A stretch of 64,000 bases of DNA from Ruminococcus sp. Marseille-P6503 (GCF_900604945.1 NZ_UWPB01000002.1:1116001-1180000); one strand, 5' to 3'; positions 27,478 to 36,341 are shown, counted from the first letter of the stretch. Program-made: numbers and translations. The notes: generated from the sequence alone by a model not told the origin.

Positions 27478-27509
27478 GGCTGTCCGGCAATTTGCGGGAC
27501 AGCCGTTTT
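27478..27509 (+). terminator. Weak terminator-like hairpin after pyrG
   Basis: GGCTGTCC (27478-27485) with GGACAGCC (27497-27504), followed only by GTTTTGG. It may give partial read-through into fkbH, which has no other visible promoter. Confidence 0.55.
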
Positions 27510-27539
27510 GGCTTATTCAGCAAAGGAGTGTGCGCGGTT

Positions 27540-29318
27540 ATGAGAGAGCTTGAATATCCCTTTGAAGCGGCTTATATTCTCAAAAAGAAAAGATCGCTTA
27601 AAAAGAAGCTGCTTTCGGACGGTACGGCAAGGGTAAAGAAAAAAATAGCTGTTCTGGGAGGTTCGACGACCAGCGATATAGTTTCTGTGCTTGAGCTTTT
27701 TCTGCTTGATTCCGGCATAGAAGCCGAATTTTATCAGTCGGAATACGCTCAGTATTGGCAGGACGCGGTATTCGGAAATCCTGTGCTTGACAGCTTTGAG
27801 CCTGATTTGATTTTTATTCACACTACATACCGCAATCTTGACGCGGCGCTCAATGTCAGAATGACGCGCCAGGAAGCCGACGCGGTTCTTGAGGAGAGAT
27901 ATTCAAGGCTTGAGCAGATGTGGAGCGCTCTGGACAGAAAATTCCGCTGTCCTATAATTCAGAACAATTTTGAGCTGCCTTTCTTCAGGCTTATGGGAAG
28001 CAGGGAGGCATACGATTACCGCGGTACAGTAAACCTTATCACTCGGCTCAATATGAAGCTTTACGATTACGCGGCAGAGCATGAAAGCTTCTATATCAAC
28101 GACATAAACTGGCTTTCCGCGGCGTACGGGCTGGATAAATGGTTTGACCTCAAATACTGGTATCTGTACAAATACGCCATGAGTCTGGAGGCTGTGCCGG
28201 AATATGCGTTTCAGACCGCAAACATAATAAAATCTGTTTTCGGCAGGAATAAAAAGTGTATAGCCGTTGATCTGGACAATACTATGTGGGGCGGAATAGT
28301 CGGCGACGACGGAGCTGAAAATCTGGAGATAGGTCAGGAAACAGGAACAGCTCAGGCTTATTATGAGTTTCAGCAGTATATCAAATCCTATAAGGACCTG
28401 GGGATCGTGCTTACAGTATGCTCCAAAAACGAGGAGGAAAACGCGCTTGCCGGACTTTCTCACCCTGAAGGGGCTGTTTCCCCTGAGGATTTCACGCTTA
28501 TAAAGGCAAACTGGCTGCCGAAGGACAGGAATATTTCCGACATAGCGCAGGAACTGAATATTCTTCCCGAAGCTATAGTGTTCTGCGACGATAACCCTGC
28601 CGAAAGAGAGATAGTGCGTTCCCAGCTTGCGGGCGCAGCGGTTCCCGAAATCGGCGAGGTAACGGATTATATCAGAATACTCGATCGTTCCGGCTTTTTT
28701 GAGGTAACGAGCCTTTCGGAGGACGATCTCAAACGCAATGAAATGTATAAGGCCAATATTGCCAGAGCAAATTCTCTGGCAAGGTTTGAATCCTATGAGG
28801 ATTATTTGCTCAGTCTTGAAATGACCGCCGAGATACAGCCGTTCAAGCCTGTCTATATCCAGCGGATAACTCAGCTGACAAACAAGAGCAACCAGTTTAA
28901 TTTTACGACAAAGCGTTATACTCAGACTGAGATCGAGGATATATCCAAAAACGAAAAATATGTAACTCTTTACGGAAAGCTGGCGGACAAATTCGGCGAT
29001 AACGGGGTAGTATCAGTTATAATCGGTGAAAAAAACGGCGATACGCTGACTATAGAGCTGTGGCTGATGAGCTGCCGCGTACTGAAAAGGGATATGGAGC
29101 TAGCAATGCTTGACGCGCTTGCCGCCGCTGCCGCGGAGCAGGGAATTTCAAGGCTTGTGGGAGTTTATATCCCGACGGCAAAAAACAAAATGGTGAAGGA
29201 TTTTTATCCTGACGTTTTAGGCTTTTCTCCCTTGTGCGCCAATTCTCAGGGCGTTACATCATGGGAGCTTGATATTTCAGGGTATGAAAACAAAAATAAA
29301 GTTATAAAGGTAAACTGA
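27540..29318 (+). CDS. FkbH-like HAD-superfamily protein
   Basis: A 592-residue HAD protein of the FkbH type. In known pathways FkbH takes the glyceryl group of 1,3-bisphosphoglycerate, dephosphorylates it and loads it on an acyl carrier protein. The HAD motif AVDLDNTMWGGIVGDDG lies near 240, the CSKNEEENA motif near 295 and FCDDNPAEREIV near 345; a GNAT-like C-terminus follows. ATG 27540 lies 13 nt after AAAGGAG. An ACP gene follows 13 nt later, supporting this role. No polyketide synthase or other glyceryl-using enzyme is in the window. Confidence 0.87.
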   Translation: MRELEYPFEAAYILKKKRSLKKKLLSDGTARVKKKIAVLGGSTTSDIVSVLELFLLDSGIEAEFYQSEYAQYWQDAVFGNPVLDSFEPDLIFIHTTYRNLDAALNVRMTRQEADAVLEERYSRLEQMWSALDRKFRCPIIQNNFELPFFRLMGSREAYDYRGTVNLITRLNMKLYDYAAEHESFYINDINWLSAAYGLDKWFDLKYWYLYKYAMSLEAVPEYAFQTANIIKSVFGRNKKCIAVDLDNTMWGGIVGDDGAENLEIGQETGTAQAYYEFQQYIKSYKDLGIVLTVCSKNEEENALAGLSHPEGAVSPEDFTLIKANWLPKDRNISDIAQELNILPEAIVFCDDNPAEREIVRSQLAGAAVPEIGEVTDYIRILDRSGFFEVTSLSEDDLKRNEMYKANIARANSLARFESYEDYLLSLEMTAEIQPFKPVYIQRITQLTNKSNQFNFTTKRYTQTEIEDISKNEKYVTLYGKLADKFGDNGVVSVIIGEKNGDTLTIELWLMSCRVLKRDMELAMLDALAAAAAEQGISRLVGVYIPTAKNKMVKDFYPDVLGFSPLCANSQGVTSWELDISGYENKNKVIKVN

Positions 29319-29331
29319 AAGGAGTGTTTTT

Positions 29332-29574
29332 ATGAACGCAAAGGAGATTTATGAAAGGCTGGAGTCTGTTTTTCAGGATGTATTCGACGACAGCGGTATC
29401 CGCTTGACAGGGTTCACAACTGCCGACGATATCGAGGACTGGGATTCTATAGAGCATATAACTCTTATCAGCGCTGTTGAGGACGAATTTAAAATGCGTT
29501 TTTCCATGGGCGAGGTTTCCGGCATGAAAAATGTCGGTGAAATGGTAAATCTGATAATGGAACGGGGAAAATAG
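29332..29574 (+). CDS. Acyl carrier protein
   Basis: An 80-residue phosphopantetheine carrier; the attachment site is Ser39 in EDWDSIEHITL, the ACP DSxxxxxL pattern. An acidic four-helix-bundle composition is evident. AAAGGAGTG precedes ATG 29332. It is tightly linked to the FkbH-like gene, so it is likely a dedicated glyceryl-ACP rather than the fatty-acid ACP. A terminator follows at 29665. Confidence 0.9.
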   Translation: MNAKEIYERLESVFQDVFDDSGIRLTGFTTADDIEDWDSIEHITLISAVEDEFKMRFSMGEVSGMKNVGEMVNLIMERGK

Positions 29575-29664
29575 TTCCGTATGTTCTGAAATGCGGCGGT
29601 TACCGTTATTCTGATCTGTTTTTAAGGCGGAGAGGACGGATATATAGCCGGTAAATTATTCTGG

Positions 29665-29696
29665 CGGCGCGCTTGACCTATGTGCGCCGTTTTTTG
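29665..29696 (+). terminator. Terminator after the ACP gene
   Basis: CGGCGC (29665-29670) and GCGCCG (29684-29689), then TTTTTT. Confidence 0.85.
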
Positions 29697-29716
29697 CTGA
29701 GGGAGGTTTATAATCC

Positions 29717-29849
29717 AGCGCCTATGTCCCCTGCTGAAACCCTGAGGAGCTAGAAGCTCTTCGCTGTCAAAAGACAGCGTTTGGCGCAGGCTGCTTCGTC
29801 GCAGCCGATGAAAAGCCACGCTCACATCGGGCTTTGCTCCGAATTAAAT
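29717..29849 (+). repeat. Dispersed structured repeat, copy 1
   Basis: About 133 bp sharing long stretches with the reverse complement of 51154-51338. It contains consecutive hairpins: CGCTGTC/GACAGCG (29762-29779), GCTGC/GCAGC (29790-29805) and CCGATG/CATCGG. It has no ORF or clear terminal inverted repeats. Compared with copy 2 it lacks about 53 nt after the AGCGCCTATGTCCCC start. Confidence 0.8.
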
Positions 29850-29864
29850 ATTTTTGCTCCGCTA

Positions 29865-29893
29865 TTGCTTTTGACGGGAATATGTTGTATAAT
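29865..29893 (+). promoter_or_regulatory. Sigma-A promoter
   Basis: TTGCTT (29865-29870), 17 bp, TATAAT (29888-29893), right after repeat copy 1. Confidence 0.7.
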
Positions 29894-29932
29894 TATTTCA
29901 GATAAGAAATAAGAAAAGGTGGGGAAATCGCT

Positions 29933-30526
29933 GTGGACTTTAAGCTTGTGCAGGGAGTGGACGCGGACAATCTTGAAGGCATACATTCCGCATACTGTAT
30001 CTGCGACAACGGAATTTCCGCTGTTATAAGCGCGGAGCTTATAGGCGGAGCGGTAAAGGGTCTGCTTAAAAGTCTTGAAGAGCCGGTTTTTTTCTTTGTT
30101 GAGCTGCCGTGCGGCGAGGATGAGGAAAAGAAGCTCAGAAAAAGCAAGACCGATCCGTTTCATTACAATCTGTATTATCTTGACAACTGTACGCTTCCTG
30201 TGGCAGACGCGATCATGAAGCGTTACGGCGATTTACTGATAAACGACGGACTGTGCCGGTTCGGCTTTGGATCGCATAAAAGCGGCGAGGAGATATATTG
30301 TATGAGCTATCAGAGTATTTCGGTTTACGGTGAAGCCGCGAAATTTGAGCCGGCGCTTGCAGCCCTCGGAGTAGTAAAGGAAAATGAGATAAAAAATCTT
30401 TGGGACAATTTTACCAAGGATACTCCGGGAACCAGCCTTTCGGTCGAAATAAACGGAGAAACGGTATACGATATACCTGTCAATCTTAAGTCCGAAGGAA
30501 TGTATCTCTCTGATGTTATCGAGTAA
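29933..30526 (+). CDS. Unknown soluble protein
   Basis: A 197-residue protein with no recognised family, signal peptide or membrane segment. Visible features are an acidic composition, a GEDEEKKLRKSKTDP charged loop near residue 63, and several Cys without a zinc-ligand spacing. Start is GTG 29933, 10 nt after AAAAGGTGGGG. It is preceded by its own promoter and followed 39 nt later by ppa without a terminator, so the two may share a transcript. Confidence 0.6.
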   Translation: MDFKLVQGVDADNLEGIHSAYCICDNGISAVISAELIGGAVKGLLKSLEEPVFFFVELPCGEDEEKKLRKSKTDPFHYNLYYLDNCTLPVADAIMKRYGDLLINDGLCRFGFGSHKSGEEIYCMSYQSISVYGEAAKFEPALAALGVVKENEIKNLWDNFTKDTPGTSLSVEINGETVYDIPVNLKSEGMYLSDVIE

Positions 30527-30565
30527 AAATAAAATAAAATTAATATAGAATCGAGGAGTATATAA

Positions 30566-31096
30566 ATGAATATTTGGCATGATATTTCGCCCAAGGCGAT
30601 AAACAAGGATCATTTTACGGCTGTAATTGAGATACCTAAGGGCTCTAAGGTAAAATATGAGCTTGACAAGGAAACCGGTCTGCTCAAAATGGACAGAATA
30701 CTTTATACCTCGACGCACTATCCGGCGAATTACGGCTTTATTCCAAGGACCTTCGCCGACGACGGAGATCCGCTGGACGTTCTTGTTCTATGCTCTGAAA
30801 CGCTGGTGCCTATGTCGCTGGTAAAATGCTATCCTATCGGCGTTATATCAATGCTTGACAACGGAGCGGCTGATGAAAAAATAATCTGCATACCTGAAAA
30901 CGATCCGACATATAATCTTTATAAAGATATTTCAAATCTTCCTAAGCATATTTTTGATGAAATGTCCCATTTCTTCACAGTTTATAAACAGCTTGAGGGT
31001 AAGGACACGGTGATAGACGACGTTAAAAATGCTGAAACGGCTGTGGAGATCGTTCAGTACTGCATTGACAATTATATAGAAAAATACTGCAAATAG
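30566..31096 (+). CDS. ppa: Inorganic pyrophosphatase (family I)
   Basis: Hydrolyses pyrophosphate to phosphate, pulling biosynthetic reactions forward; 176 residues, the size of bacterial soluble family I enzymes. KGSKVKYELDKETG, STHYPANYGFIPRT and the metal-binding DDGDPLDVLVL (about 67-77) are diagnostic. CGAGGAG precedes ATG 30566, and a strong terminator follows. Confidence 0.96.
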   Translation: MNIWHDISPKAINKDHFTAVIEIPKGSKVKYELDKETGLLKMDRILYTSTHYPANYGFIPRTFADDGDPLDVLVLCSETLVPMSLVKCYPIGVISMLDNGAADEKIICIPENDPTYNLYKDISNLPKHIFDEMSHFFTVYKQLEGKDTVIDDVKNAETAVEIVQYCIDNYIEKYCK

Positions 31097-31119
31097 TTTA
31101 AAGTGAATTTATAGCTTTT

Positions 31120-31168
31120 GCCGCACAGCAGATCGGTTTTATATAATCGGTCTGCTGTGCGGCTTTTT
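31120..31168 (+). terminator. ppa terminator
   Basis: GCCGCACAGCAGA (31120-31132) pairs perfectly with TCTGCTGTGCGGC (31151-31163), followed by TTTTT. Confidence 0.93.
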
Positions 31169-31393
31169 ATATGTAAGCCTATATACGGCTGCGGGTGCTG
31201 ATAAAGTCAAGTAAAATTCACAGAAAATTTATAAATGAGAAAAACGCTTTTCGGGTTGTAATAATTATTTAATTTAACATAATATTTTTGTAACCAATTT
31301 GCCGTTTTAGCGGTCAAAAAACGATCAGCTGTACGTTTTTTTGAACTGGTAAAGCGGAATCGAGAATAATTGTGCTTTTTTTCAGAAAAACTG
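31169..31393. other. A/T-rich gap before the dcw cluster
   Basis: No gene, repeat or RNA recognised here. Reading frames on either strand lack ribosome sites. Confidence 0.5.
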
Positions 31394-31422
31394 TTGACCG
31401 ATACTATATGTTGTGCTATAAT
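31394..31422 (+). promoter_or_regulatory. Distal sigma-A promoter (P1) upstream of mraZ
   Basis: TTGACC (31394-31399), 17 bp, TATAAT (31417-31422). It would start RNA near 31429, about 345 nt before mraZ. Confidence 0.75.
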
Positions 31423-31429
31423 TAATAAT

Positions 31430-31620
31430 ATAAAGGAAACCGGACTGCATAACTCCAAAGGTGAAAAATTGTCCGGAACAGAAAAATCTGTAATTTTACA
31501 GATGATTATTCTGGAAATAAAGCGTTCATAAATTACAAATCAGTAACCCTTGTTCGAGTAAATATTACAAAAAAACGCTGTAAATTTGCGCCGTTCGACG
31601 GCGTTTGCCTGATATTTTTT
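31430..31620 (+). ncRNA. Structured untranslated RNA segment from P1
   Basis: Hairpins CCGGAC (31440-31445)/GTCCGG (31471-31476), ATCTGTAA/TTACAGAT (31486-31503) and CGCCGT/ACGGCG (31589-31603) occur in order. The last is followed, after 10 nt, by TTTTTTGTTTTTTT. It could be a small RNA or an attenuated dcw leader; no known class was recognised. Confidence 0.4.
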
Positions 31621-31653
31621 GTTTTTTTAATTGAGTTTTGGCGAAATTTACAG

Positions 31654-31682
31654 TTGCATTTTCTTTATACATAGTGTATAAT
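31654..31682 (+). promoter_or_regulatory. Proximal sigma-A promoter for mraZ (dcw)
   Basis: TTGCAT (31654-31659), 17 bp, TATAAT (31677-31682). Confidence 0.85.
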
Positions 31683-31715
31683 AAAGTCAAAGCGGTGAAA
31701 AGTGCAAAAAAGTGG
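31683..31715 (+). promoter_or_regulatory. Putative MraZ operator repeats
   Basis: AAAGCGG (31689), AAAGTGC (31699) and AAAGTGG (31709) recur at exactly 10-bp steps just after the promoter; AAAGTC at 31683 may be a partial fourth box. MraZ binds tandem short G-containing repeats before its own gene, and mycoplasma boxes have an AAAGTG core. Confidence 0.75.
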
Positions 31716-31775
31716 TGAAAAAGCCCTGAAACGATTTGAGCTTTTCAATGCACTGCGTGTAAGGAGGTGGACATC

Positions 31776-32207
31776 TTGCTGACAAGTATGCTTAAGGGAA
31801 CGTATAACCAGTCGATGGACGTTAAGGGAAGAATGACTTTTCCCGCGAAGCTGCGTGAAATAATCGGCGAGAGGTTCATCGTTACAAAGGGTCTTGACGG
31901 CTGTCTGTTTGTGTATTCGCTTGAGGATTTTGAGGTCAGAGCCAATAAAATAAAGGCGCTGCCTATGGCTCAGGGAAGAAATCTTCAGAGAAGCTTTATG
32001 GCAAACGCCAGCGAGGTCGAGGCGGATAAGCAGGGGAGGATACTGATTCCTCCGGCTCTGCGTGAAATGGCAGGGCTTGAAAAGGACGTCGTTGTCGCCG
32101 GAGTTTCGGACAGATGCGAAATCTGGGATAAACAGAAATGGGACGAGCTGAACAGCAGCGTTGACGATGAAATGCTTATGAACGCGTTGGAAGGGCTTGA
32201 TTTTTAG
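31776..32207 (+). CDS. mraZ: Transcriptional regulator MraZ
   Basis: First gene of the dcw cluster; a DNA-binding repressor that controls its own operon. It is 143 residues with two AbrB-like SpoVT domains: LKGTYNQSMDVKGRMTFPAKLR and ASEVEADKQGRILIPPALRE. Start is TTG 31776, eight nt after AAGGAGG (31761-31767). GTG 31767 overlaps that SD and ATG 31788 is too far, and the TTG gives the normal family length. The stop overlaps the rsmH start by one base. Its target boxes lie at 31689-31715. Confidence 0.95.
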   Translation: MLTSMLKGTYNQSMDVKGRMTFPAKLREIIGERFIVTKGLDGCLFVYSLEDFEVRANKIKALPMAQGRNLQRSFMANASEVEADKQGRILIPPALREMAGLEKDVVVAGVSDRCEIWDKQKWDELNSSVDDEMLMNALEGLDF

Positions 32208-33133
32208 TGGAGTTTAAGCATATATCGGTGCTGCTTGACGAGTGCCTTGACGGGCTTGCGATAAAGCCTGACGGAGTTTATGTTGACGGCACCGCCGGCG
32301 GCGCGGGACATTCCCGGGAGATTGCCAAAAGGCTGGATCCTTCAAAGGGAAGGCTCATTGCGCTTGACAGGGATCCGGAGGCTGTTAAAACAGCTTCGGA
32401 GCGGCTTGAAGGACTTCCGGCTCAGGTTGTGCTTGCGAATTATTCCGAAATGGACAGGGTTCTGGACGAGCTTGGAGCTGACGGAGCCGACGGGATACTG
32501 CTTGATCTGGGGGTTTCCTCCTATCAGCTGGATAATGCCGAACGCGGCTTTTCCTATCACGGCGACGCTCCGCTTGATATGAGAATGAGCGGCGAGGGCA
32601 TTTCCGCCAAAGACATCGTAAACGGATTTTCCGCGGAGGAGCTTGGGAGGATAATATTTGAATACGGCGAGGAAAAGTATGCGAGAAGCATTGCCTCGAA
32701 TATTGTGAAGGCCCGCGGTCGGGCGCCGATAGAAACTACCGGTCAGCTGGCTGAGATAATAAAAAGCTCTGTTCCGCAGAGGGTGCGGCGGGATAAAAAT
32801 CCCTGTAAAAAGACCTTTCAGGCGATAAGAATAGCGGTAAACGACGAGCTGGGTCATCTGGACAAAGCGCTTGACACAGCGTTTGACTGTCTGAAGCACG
32901 GCGGCAGAATGGCGGTAATAACCTTTCATTCTTTGGAGGATCGGCTGGTTAAACAAAGATTTGCTTCGTTCGCGAGGGGATGTATATGTCCTCCGGAGTT
33001 CCCGGTTTGCGTATGCGGAAGAACGCCCAGGGGAAAGCTTGTAAACAAAAGGCCTATAGAACCCGGCGAAGAAGAGCTTGCCGCGAACAGGCGTAGCAGA
33101 AGCGCGAAGCTGCGTATTATTGAAAAAATATGA
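32207..33133 (+). CDS. rsmH: 16S rRNA (cytosine1402-N4)-methyltransferase
   Basis: SAM-dependent methylation of C1402 in 16S rRNA (MraW); 308 residues. HISVLLDECLDGL, the SAM loop DGTAGGAGHS, LLDLGVSSYQLD, GEEKYARSIA, FQAIRIAVNDEL and FHSLEDRLVKQRF all match. GTG 32207 shares its G with the mraZ stop (TAGTG), so translation is coupled. The ftsL-like gene follows after 60 bp. Confidence 0.96.
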   Translation: MEFKHISVLLDECLDGLAIKPDGVYVDGTAGGAGHSREIAKRLDPSKGRLIALDRDPEAVKTASERLEGLPAQVVLANYSEMDRVLDELGADGADGILLDLGVSSYQLDNAERGFSYHGDAPLDMRMSGEGISAKDIVNGFSAEELGRIIFEYGEEKYARSIASNIVKARGRAPIETTGQLAEIIKSSVPQRVRRDKNPCKKTFQAIRIAVNDELGHLDKALDTAFDCLKHGGRMAVITFHSLEDRLVKQRFASFARGCICPPEFPVCVCGRTPRGKLVNKRPIEPGEEELAANRRSRSAKLRIIEKI

Positions 33134-33193
33134 ATACTGGATGTATTTGAAATATATACCGTATTGACCGTACGGTAAGAGGTGAAGTTGAAA

Positions 33194-33664
33194 ATGGCTA
33201 AGATAAATAATCTGGCGTATGATTACAGTACATATGACGAGGAAGAGATACAGGCTCCCCGTAAAATAAAGCACCGTGCAAATCCGGCAAAGAAAAAGGC
33301 CGCGGGCGGAATAAAGGCTCTCGGAGCGGCGATTGCCGCTATGGCTCTTTTCTGCTCGATGATATACGGCAGAGTGGAGCTTTCAAGCCTTTATACCCAG
33401 CAGTCGGAGCTGGAGGCGGAGCTTGCTCAGCTGACGAATGAGAATATCAGCCTTGAGTCGGAGCTGGCGCAGAAAACCGGTCTTACAAAGGTCGAGGAAT
33501 ATGCCGAAAACGAGCTTGGGCTGCAAAAGCTTGACAAATCACAGATAGAATATGTTGAGATCGAGGGAGATACCGTAGCTGAGGTAGTGGCTCAGGAGGA
33601 TACGAATATATTTGTAAGGATCAAGCGCTGGTTTTCAGACTTGCTGGAATATATCGGAGCCTAG
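33194..33664 (+). CDS. ftsL: FtsL-like division protein
   Basis: A bitopic divisome component of 156 residues that pairs with DivIC/FtsQ proteins. It has a basic cytosolic N-terminus (1-40), one membrane helix near 44-60 (GAAIAAMALFCSMIYG), then an extracellular coiled coil (about 65-100, SELEAELAQLTNENISLESE). Sequence conservation is weak, so identity rests on topology and dcw position. AGAGGTGA is 8 nt before ATG 33194; GTG 33182 falls inside the SD. Confidence 0.8.
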   Translation: MAKINNLAYDYSTYDEEEIQAPRKIKHRANPAKKKAAGGIKALGAAIAAMALFCSMIYGRVELSSLYTQQSELEAELAQLTNENISLESELAQKTGLTKVEEYAENELGLQKLDKSQIEYVEIEGDTVAEVVAQEDTNIFVRIKRWFSDLLEYIGA

Positions 33665-33822
33665 TCCAATAAAATATTAACATGGAAAGTTAGGGACAGT
33701 AAAATGTGCTTAGCTTTCTTGTTCTATTATAATTAATGATGAAATTTGTCAGTTTATTGTGAAAAGAGAGAACGGTAAGGCTGGAAAGCCGGAAAGAGGA
33801 TTTAAGGAAAGGCAGGCACAGA

Positions 33823-36159
33823 ATGACTGATAAACCCAGCAGAATAATGAAGCGCAGACTGAACCTTTGGATAAATCTTGTGATAATTGCTCTAGTCGGC
33901 TATATAATTTTTTGCATATTTAAGGTTTCGGTTACGGAATCAAAGAAATGGCAGGAGCTTGCGAACTCGCAGCAGCTTAAAAGCACAGTGGTGCCCGCGT
34001 CCAGAGGAACGATCTACGACGCCAACGATCAGGTGCTTGCTCAGAGCGCTACGGTGTATACAGTGTACTGCGATCCCCAGATGCTCTGGGACGATTACCT
34101 TGATAAAAAGGACGAGCGTATCGAGGAGCTTCAGAAGCTTATAGCTGAGGAAAACGACGCTGACAAGCGGGCGGAATATCAAGGAAAGCTTGATAAGGCC
34201 AAATCCACTGACGATACCTTTGACGATCTGGTAGAATTTCTTGCGTCTACTCTTGAAGTGGATACCGCCAAGATCAAAGACTACTGCACAGATAAAGGCT
34301 CAAGATACGTTATTATAAAAAAGAACGTGGAAAAAACCACTGCCGATAAAATCGAGGACTATCTTTCGGAGGAGGGACTTGACGGTATAAGATGCGATCC
34401 TTCTACCAAAAGGTTTTATCCTCAGAACGAGCTGGCTTCAAATGTTATAGGTCATCTCAGCTATGACGGAGACGGAATTTACGGGCTTGAGGCTTACTAT
34501 GACGATTATCTTTCGGGCGTTGACGGAAGAGTTGTTACCGCGACGGCAAGAAACGGAACTGAGATCCCGTACCGCTATAAGCAGAGCTACGACGCTCAGG
34601 ACGGAGATTCCCTCAAGCTGAATATCGACGTCAATATCCAGTATCATCTTGAGAAAGCTTTGAAAAAGGCGTACGACGAAAACAAGCCTAACGAGCGTGC
34701 CTGCGGTATTATAATGAATCCCAATACCGGCGAGGTCTACGCTATGGCTACCACCTACAGCTACGATCCGAACAATCCCGCGGAAATAACCAGCGCCGAA
34801 GCGGCGGAGGAGCTTGAAAAGCTTGACCCGGATTCTCAGGAATACAGCGACCTCCAGCTTAACGCTTGGTCTACTCAATGGAAGAACAAGGCTATTTCCG
34901 AGCTTTATTTCCCCGGTTCGGTATTCAAGGTTATAACAGGTTCCTCTGCTCTGGAGGAAAAAGCTATTTCGCTTGAAGATACTTTCTCATGCCATACCAG
35001 CATAACGGTTGCCGACAGAAATTTCAACTGCTGGGCAACGTATGACCACGGTTCCCAGAATCTGGCCGCCGCAATGCTTAACTCCTGCAACCCCGCGTTT
35101 GTTCAGATAGGACAGCGTCTGGGCGCGGAAGGCTTTTTCAAATATTTCAAGGCGTACGGATTTACCGAGCTTACCGGGATAGACCTTCCCGGAGAGGCAA
35201 GCTCAATATATATGCCGCTTTCCAGAATGGGAAGCGTTGAGCTGGCGTCATCTTCTTTCGGACAGACAAATAAGGTAACGCCGATACAGATGATAACAGC
35301 GTATTCCGCCTGCATAAACGGCGGATACCTTGTAACTCCACAGATAGTTGATAAAATCGTTGATTCCAACGGAAACGTTGTCAAGGATTTTGAAACCGTA
35401 GTAAAGCGTCAGGTTATCTCAGAGGAAACCTCCGCCGCTATGCGCGAGATACTTGAAGGCGTTGTAAACGGACAGCAGGGTTCAAACTGCTATATTCAGG
35501 GCTACCGCATAGGAGGAAAATCAGGTACCTCGCAGAAGATCGACGTGGATTCTACAGGAAACACCTATGTCGCTTCCTACTGCGCTTTTGCTCCCGCTGA
35601 CGATCCTGAGATAATAATGCTCGTCATGGTAGACGATCCGACTGGGGAAAAGTATTACGGTTCTCAGGTCGCGGCGCCTATATGCGTCGAGGTGCTTTCG
35701 GAGGTCCTGCCGTATATGGGATTTTTCCCTGAATATACGGAGGAAGAGCTTGAAAAGCTTCAGGTTTCTGTTCCCAACGTAGAATTTTCAACTGTGGAAA
35801 GCGCTGTAAAAACTCTTGAGGATCTCGGACTTGAGGTCAAGGTTCAGGGCGACGGAGCCAGCGTTGTAAAGCAGGTTCCTACTGCGGTTTCCGTAGAAAG
35901 AGGAAGCTCTGTCGTACTGTATACAGAAGAGGACTATACCGAGGATACGGTAGTTGTACCTAATCTTCAGGGACTTACAAAGGAGCAGGCGAAAAACACG
36001 CTTGAAGCTTACGGGCTTAATCTTTCTCCGCAGGGAAGCGCGGCTTATGAGGACGGCGCGCTGGCGACGGACGATCAGGATTATGCCGTAGGAGCAAATG
36101 TTCCTATGGGAACCGCGATCAAGGTGACATTTGAGCAAAGTACGGTAGGCTCGCAGTAA
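33823..36159 (+). CDS. Class B penicillin-binding protein with PASTA domains
   Basis: A peptidoglycan transpeptidase of the PBP2x/SpoVD type; 778 residues. An N-terminal helix (about 16-35) anchors it outside the membrane. The transpeptidase motifs are Ser366-x-x-Lys369 (PGSVFK), Ser421-Cys-Asn423 and Lys566-Ser-Gly (GGKSGTS). Two PASTA domains (about 650-705 and 710-775, the second starting VVVPNLQGLTKEQA) end the protein. Division (PBP2x) versus sporulation (SpoVD) roles cannot be separated; this is the only class B PBP in the cluster. The 60-nt middle insert (residues 80-140) is charged and family-variable. Confidence 0.92.
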   Translation: MTDKPSRIMKRRLNLWINLVIIALVGYIIFCIFKVSVTESKKWQELANSQQLKSTVVPASRGTIYDANDQVLAQSATVYTVYCDPQMLWDDYLDKKDERIEELQKLIAEENDADKRAEYQGKLDKAKSTDDTFDDLVEFLASTLEVDTAKIKDYCTDKGSRYVIIKKNVEKTTADKIEDYLSEEGLDGIRCDPSTKRFYPQNELASNVIGHLSYDGDGIYGLEAYYDDYLSGVDGRVVTATARNGTEIPYRYKQSYDAQDGDSLKLNIDVNIQYHLEKALKKAYDENKPNERACGIIMNPNTGEVYAMATTYSYDPNNPAEITSAEAAEELEKLDPDSQEYSDLQLNAWSTQWKNKAISELYFPGSVFKVITGSSALEEKAISLEDTFSCHTSITVADRNFNCWATYDHGSQNLAAAMLNSCNPAFVQIGQRLGAEGFFKYFKAYGFTELTGIDLPGEASSIYMPLSRMGSVELASSSFGQTNKVTPIQMITAYSACINGGYLVTPQIVDKIVDSNGNVVKDFETVVKRQVISEETSAAMREILEGVVNGQQGSNCYIQGYRIGGKSGTSQKIDVDSTGNTYVASYCAFAPADDPEIIMLVMVDDPTGEKYYGSQVAAPICVEVLSEVLPYMGFFPEYTEEELEKLQVSVPNVEFSTVESAVKTLEDLGLEVKVQGDGASVVKQVPTAVSVERGSSVVLYTEEDYTEDTVVVPNLQGLTKEQAKNTLEAYGLNLSPQGSAAYEDGALATDDQDYAVGANVPMGTAIKVTFEQSTVGSQ

Positions 36160-36341
36160 CTTCCATAAACGCTGTATTTACAGCAAGCCGGGCGCGGAAT
36201 AGTGACAAATGCTCCTGTTTTGCGATCCGTGATATGATACGGAATAATTAAGAATCTTTATGCCGAATGAATTATCCAAACGGGTTTTGTGCCTTTAAAA
36301 CCGCCGCTTCTTTGCAGCCGCAAAGCCGCTCAGTACATCGA

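Noticed and set aside
31767-31775. MraZ start at GTG 31767
   Set aside because: The GTG lies within the SD itself; TTG 31776 gives correct spacing and normal length.
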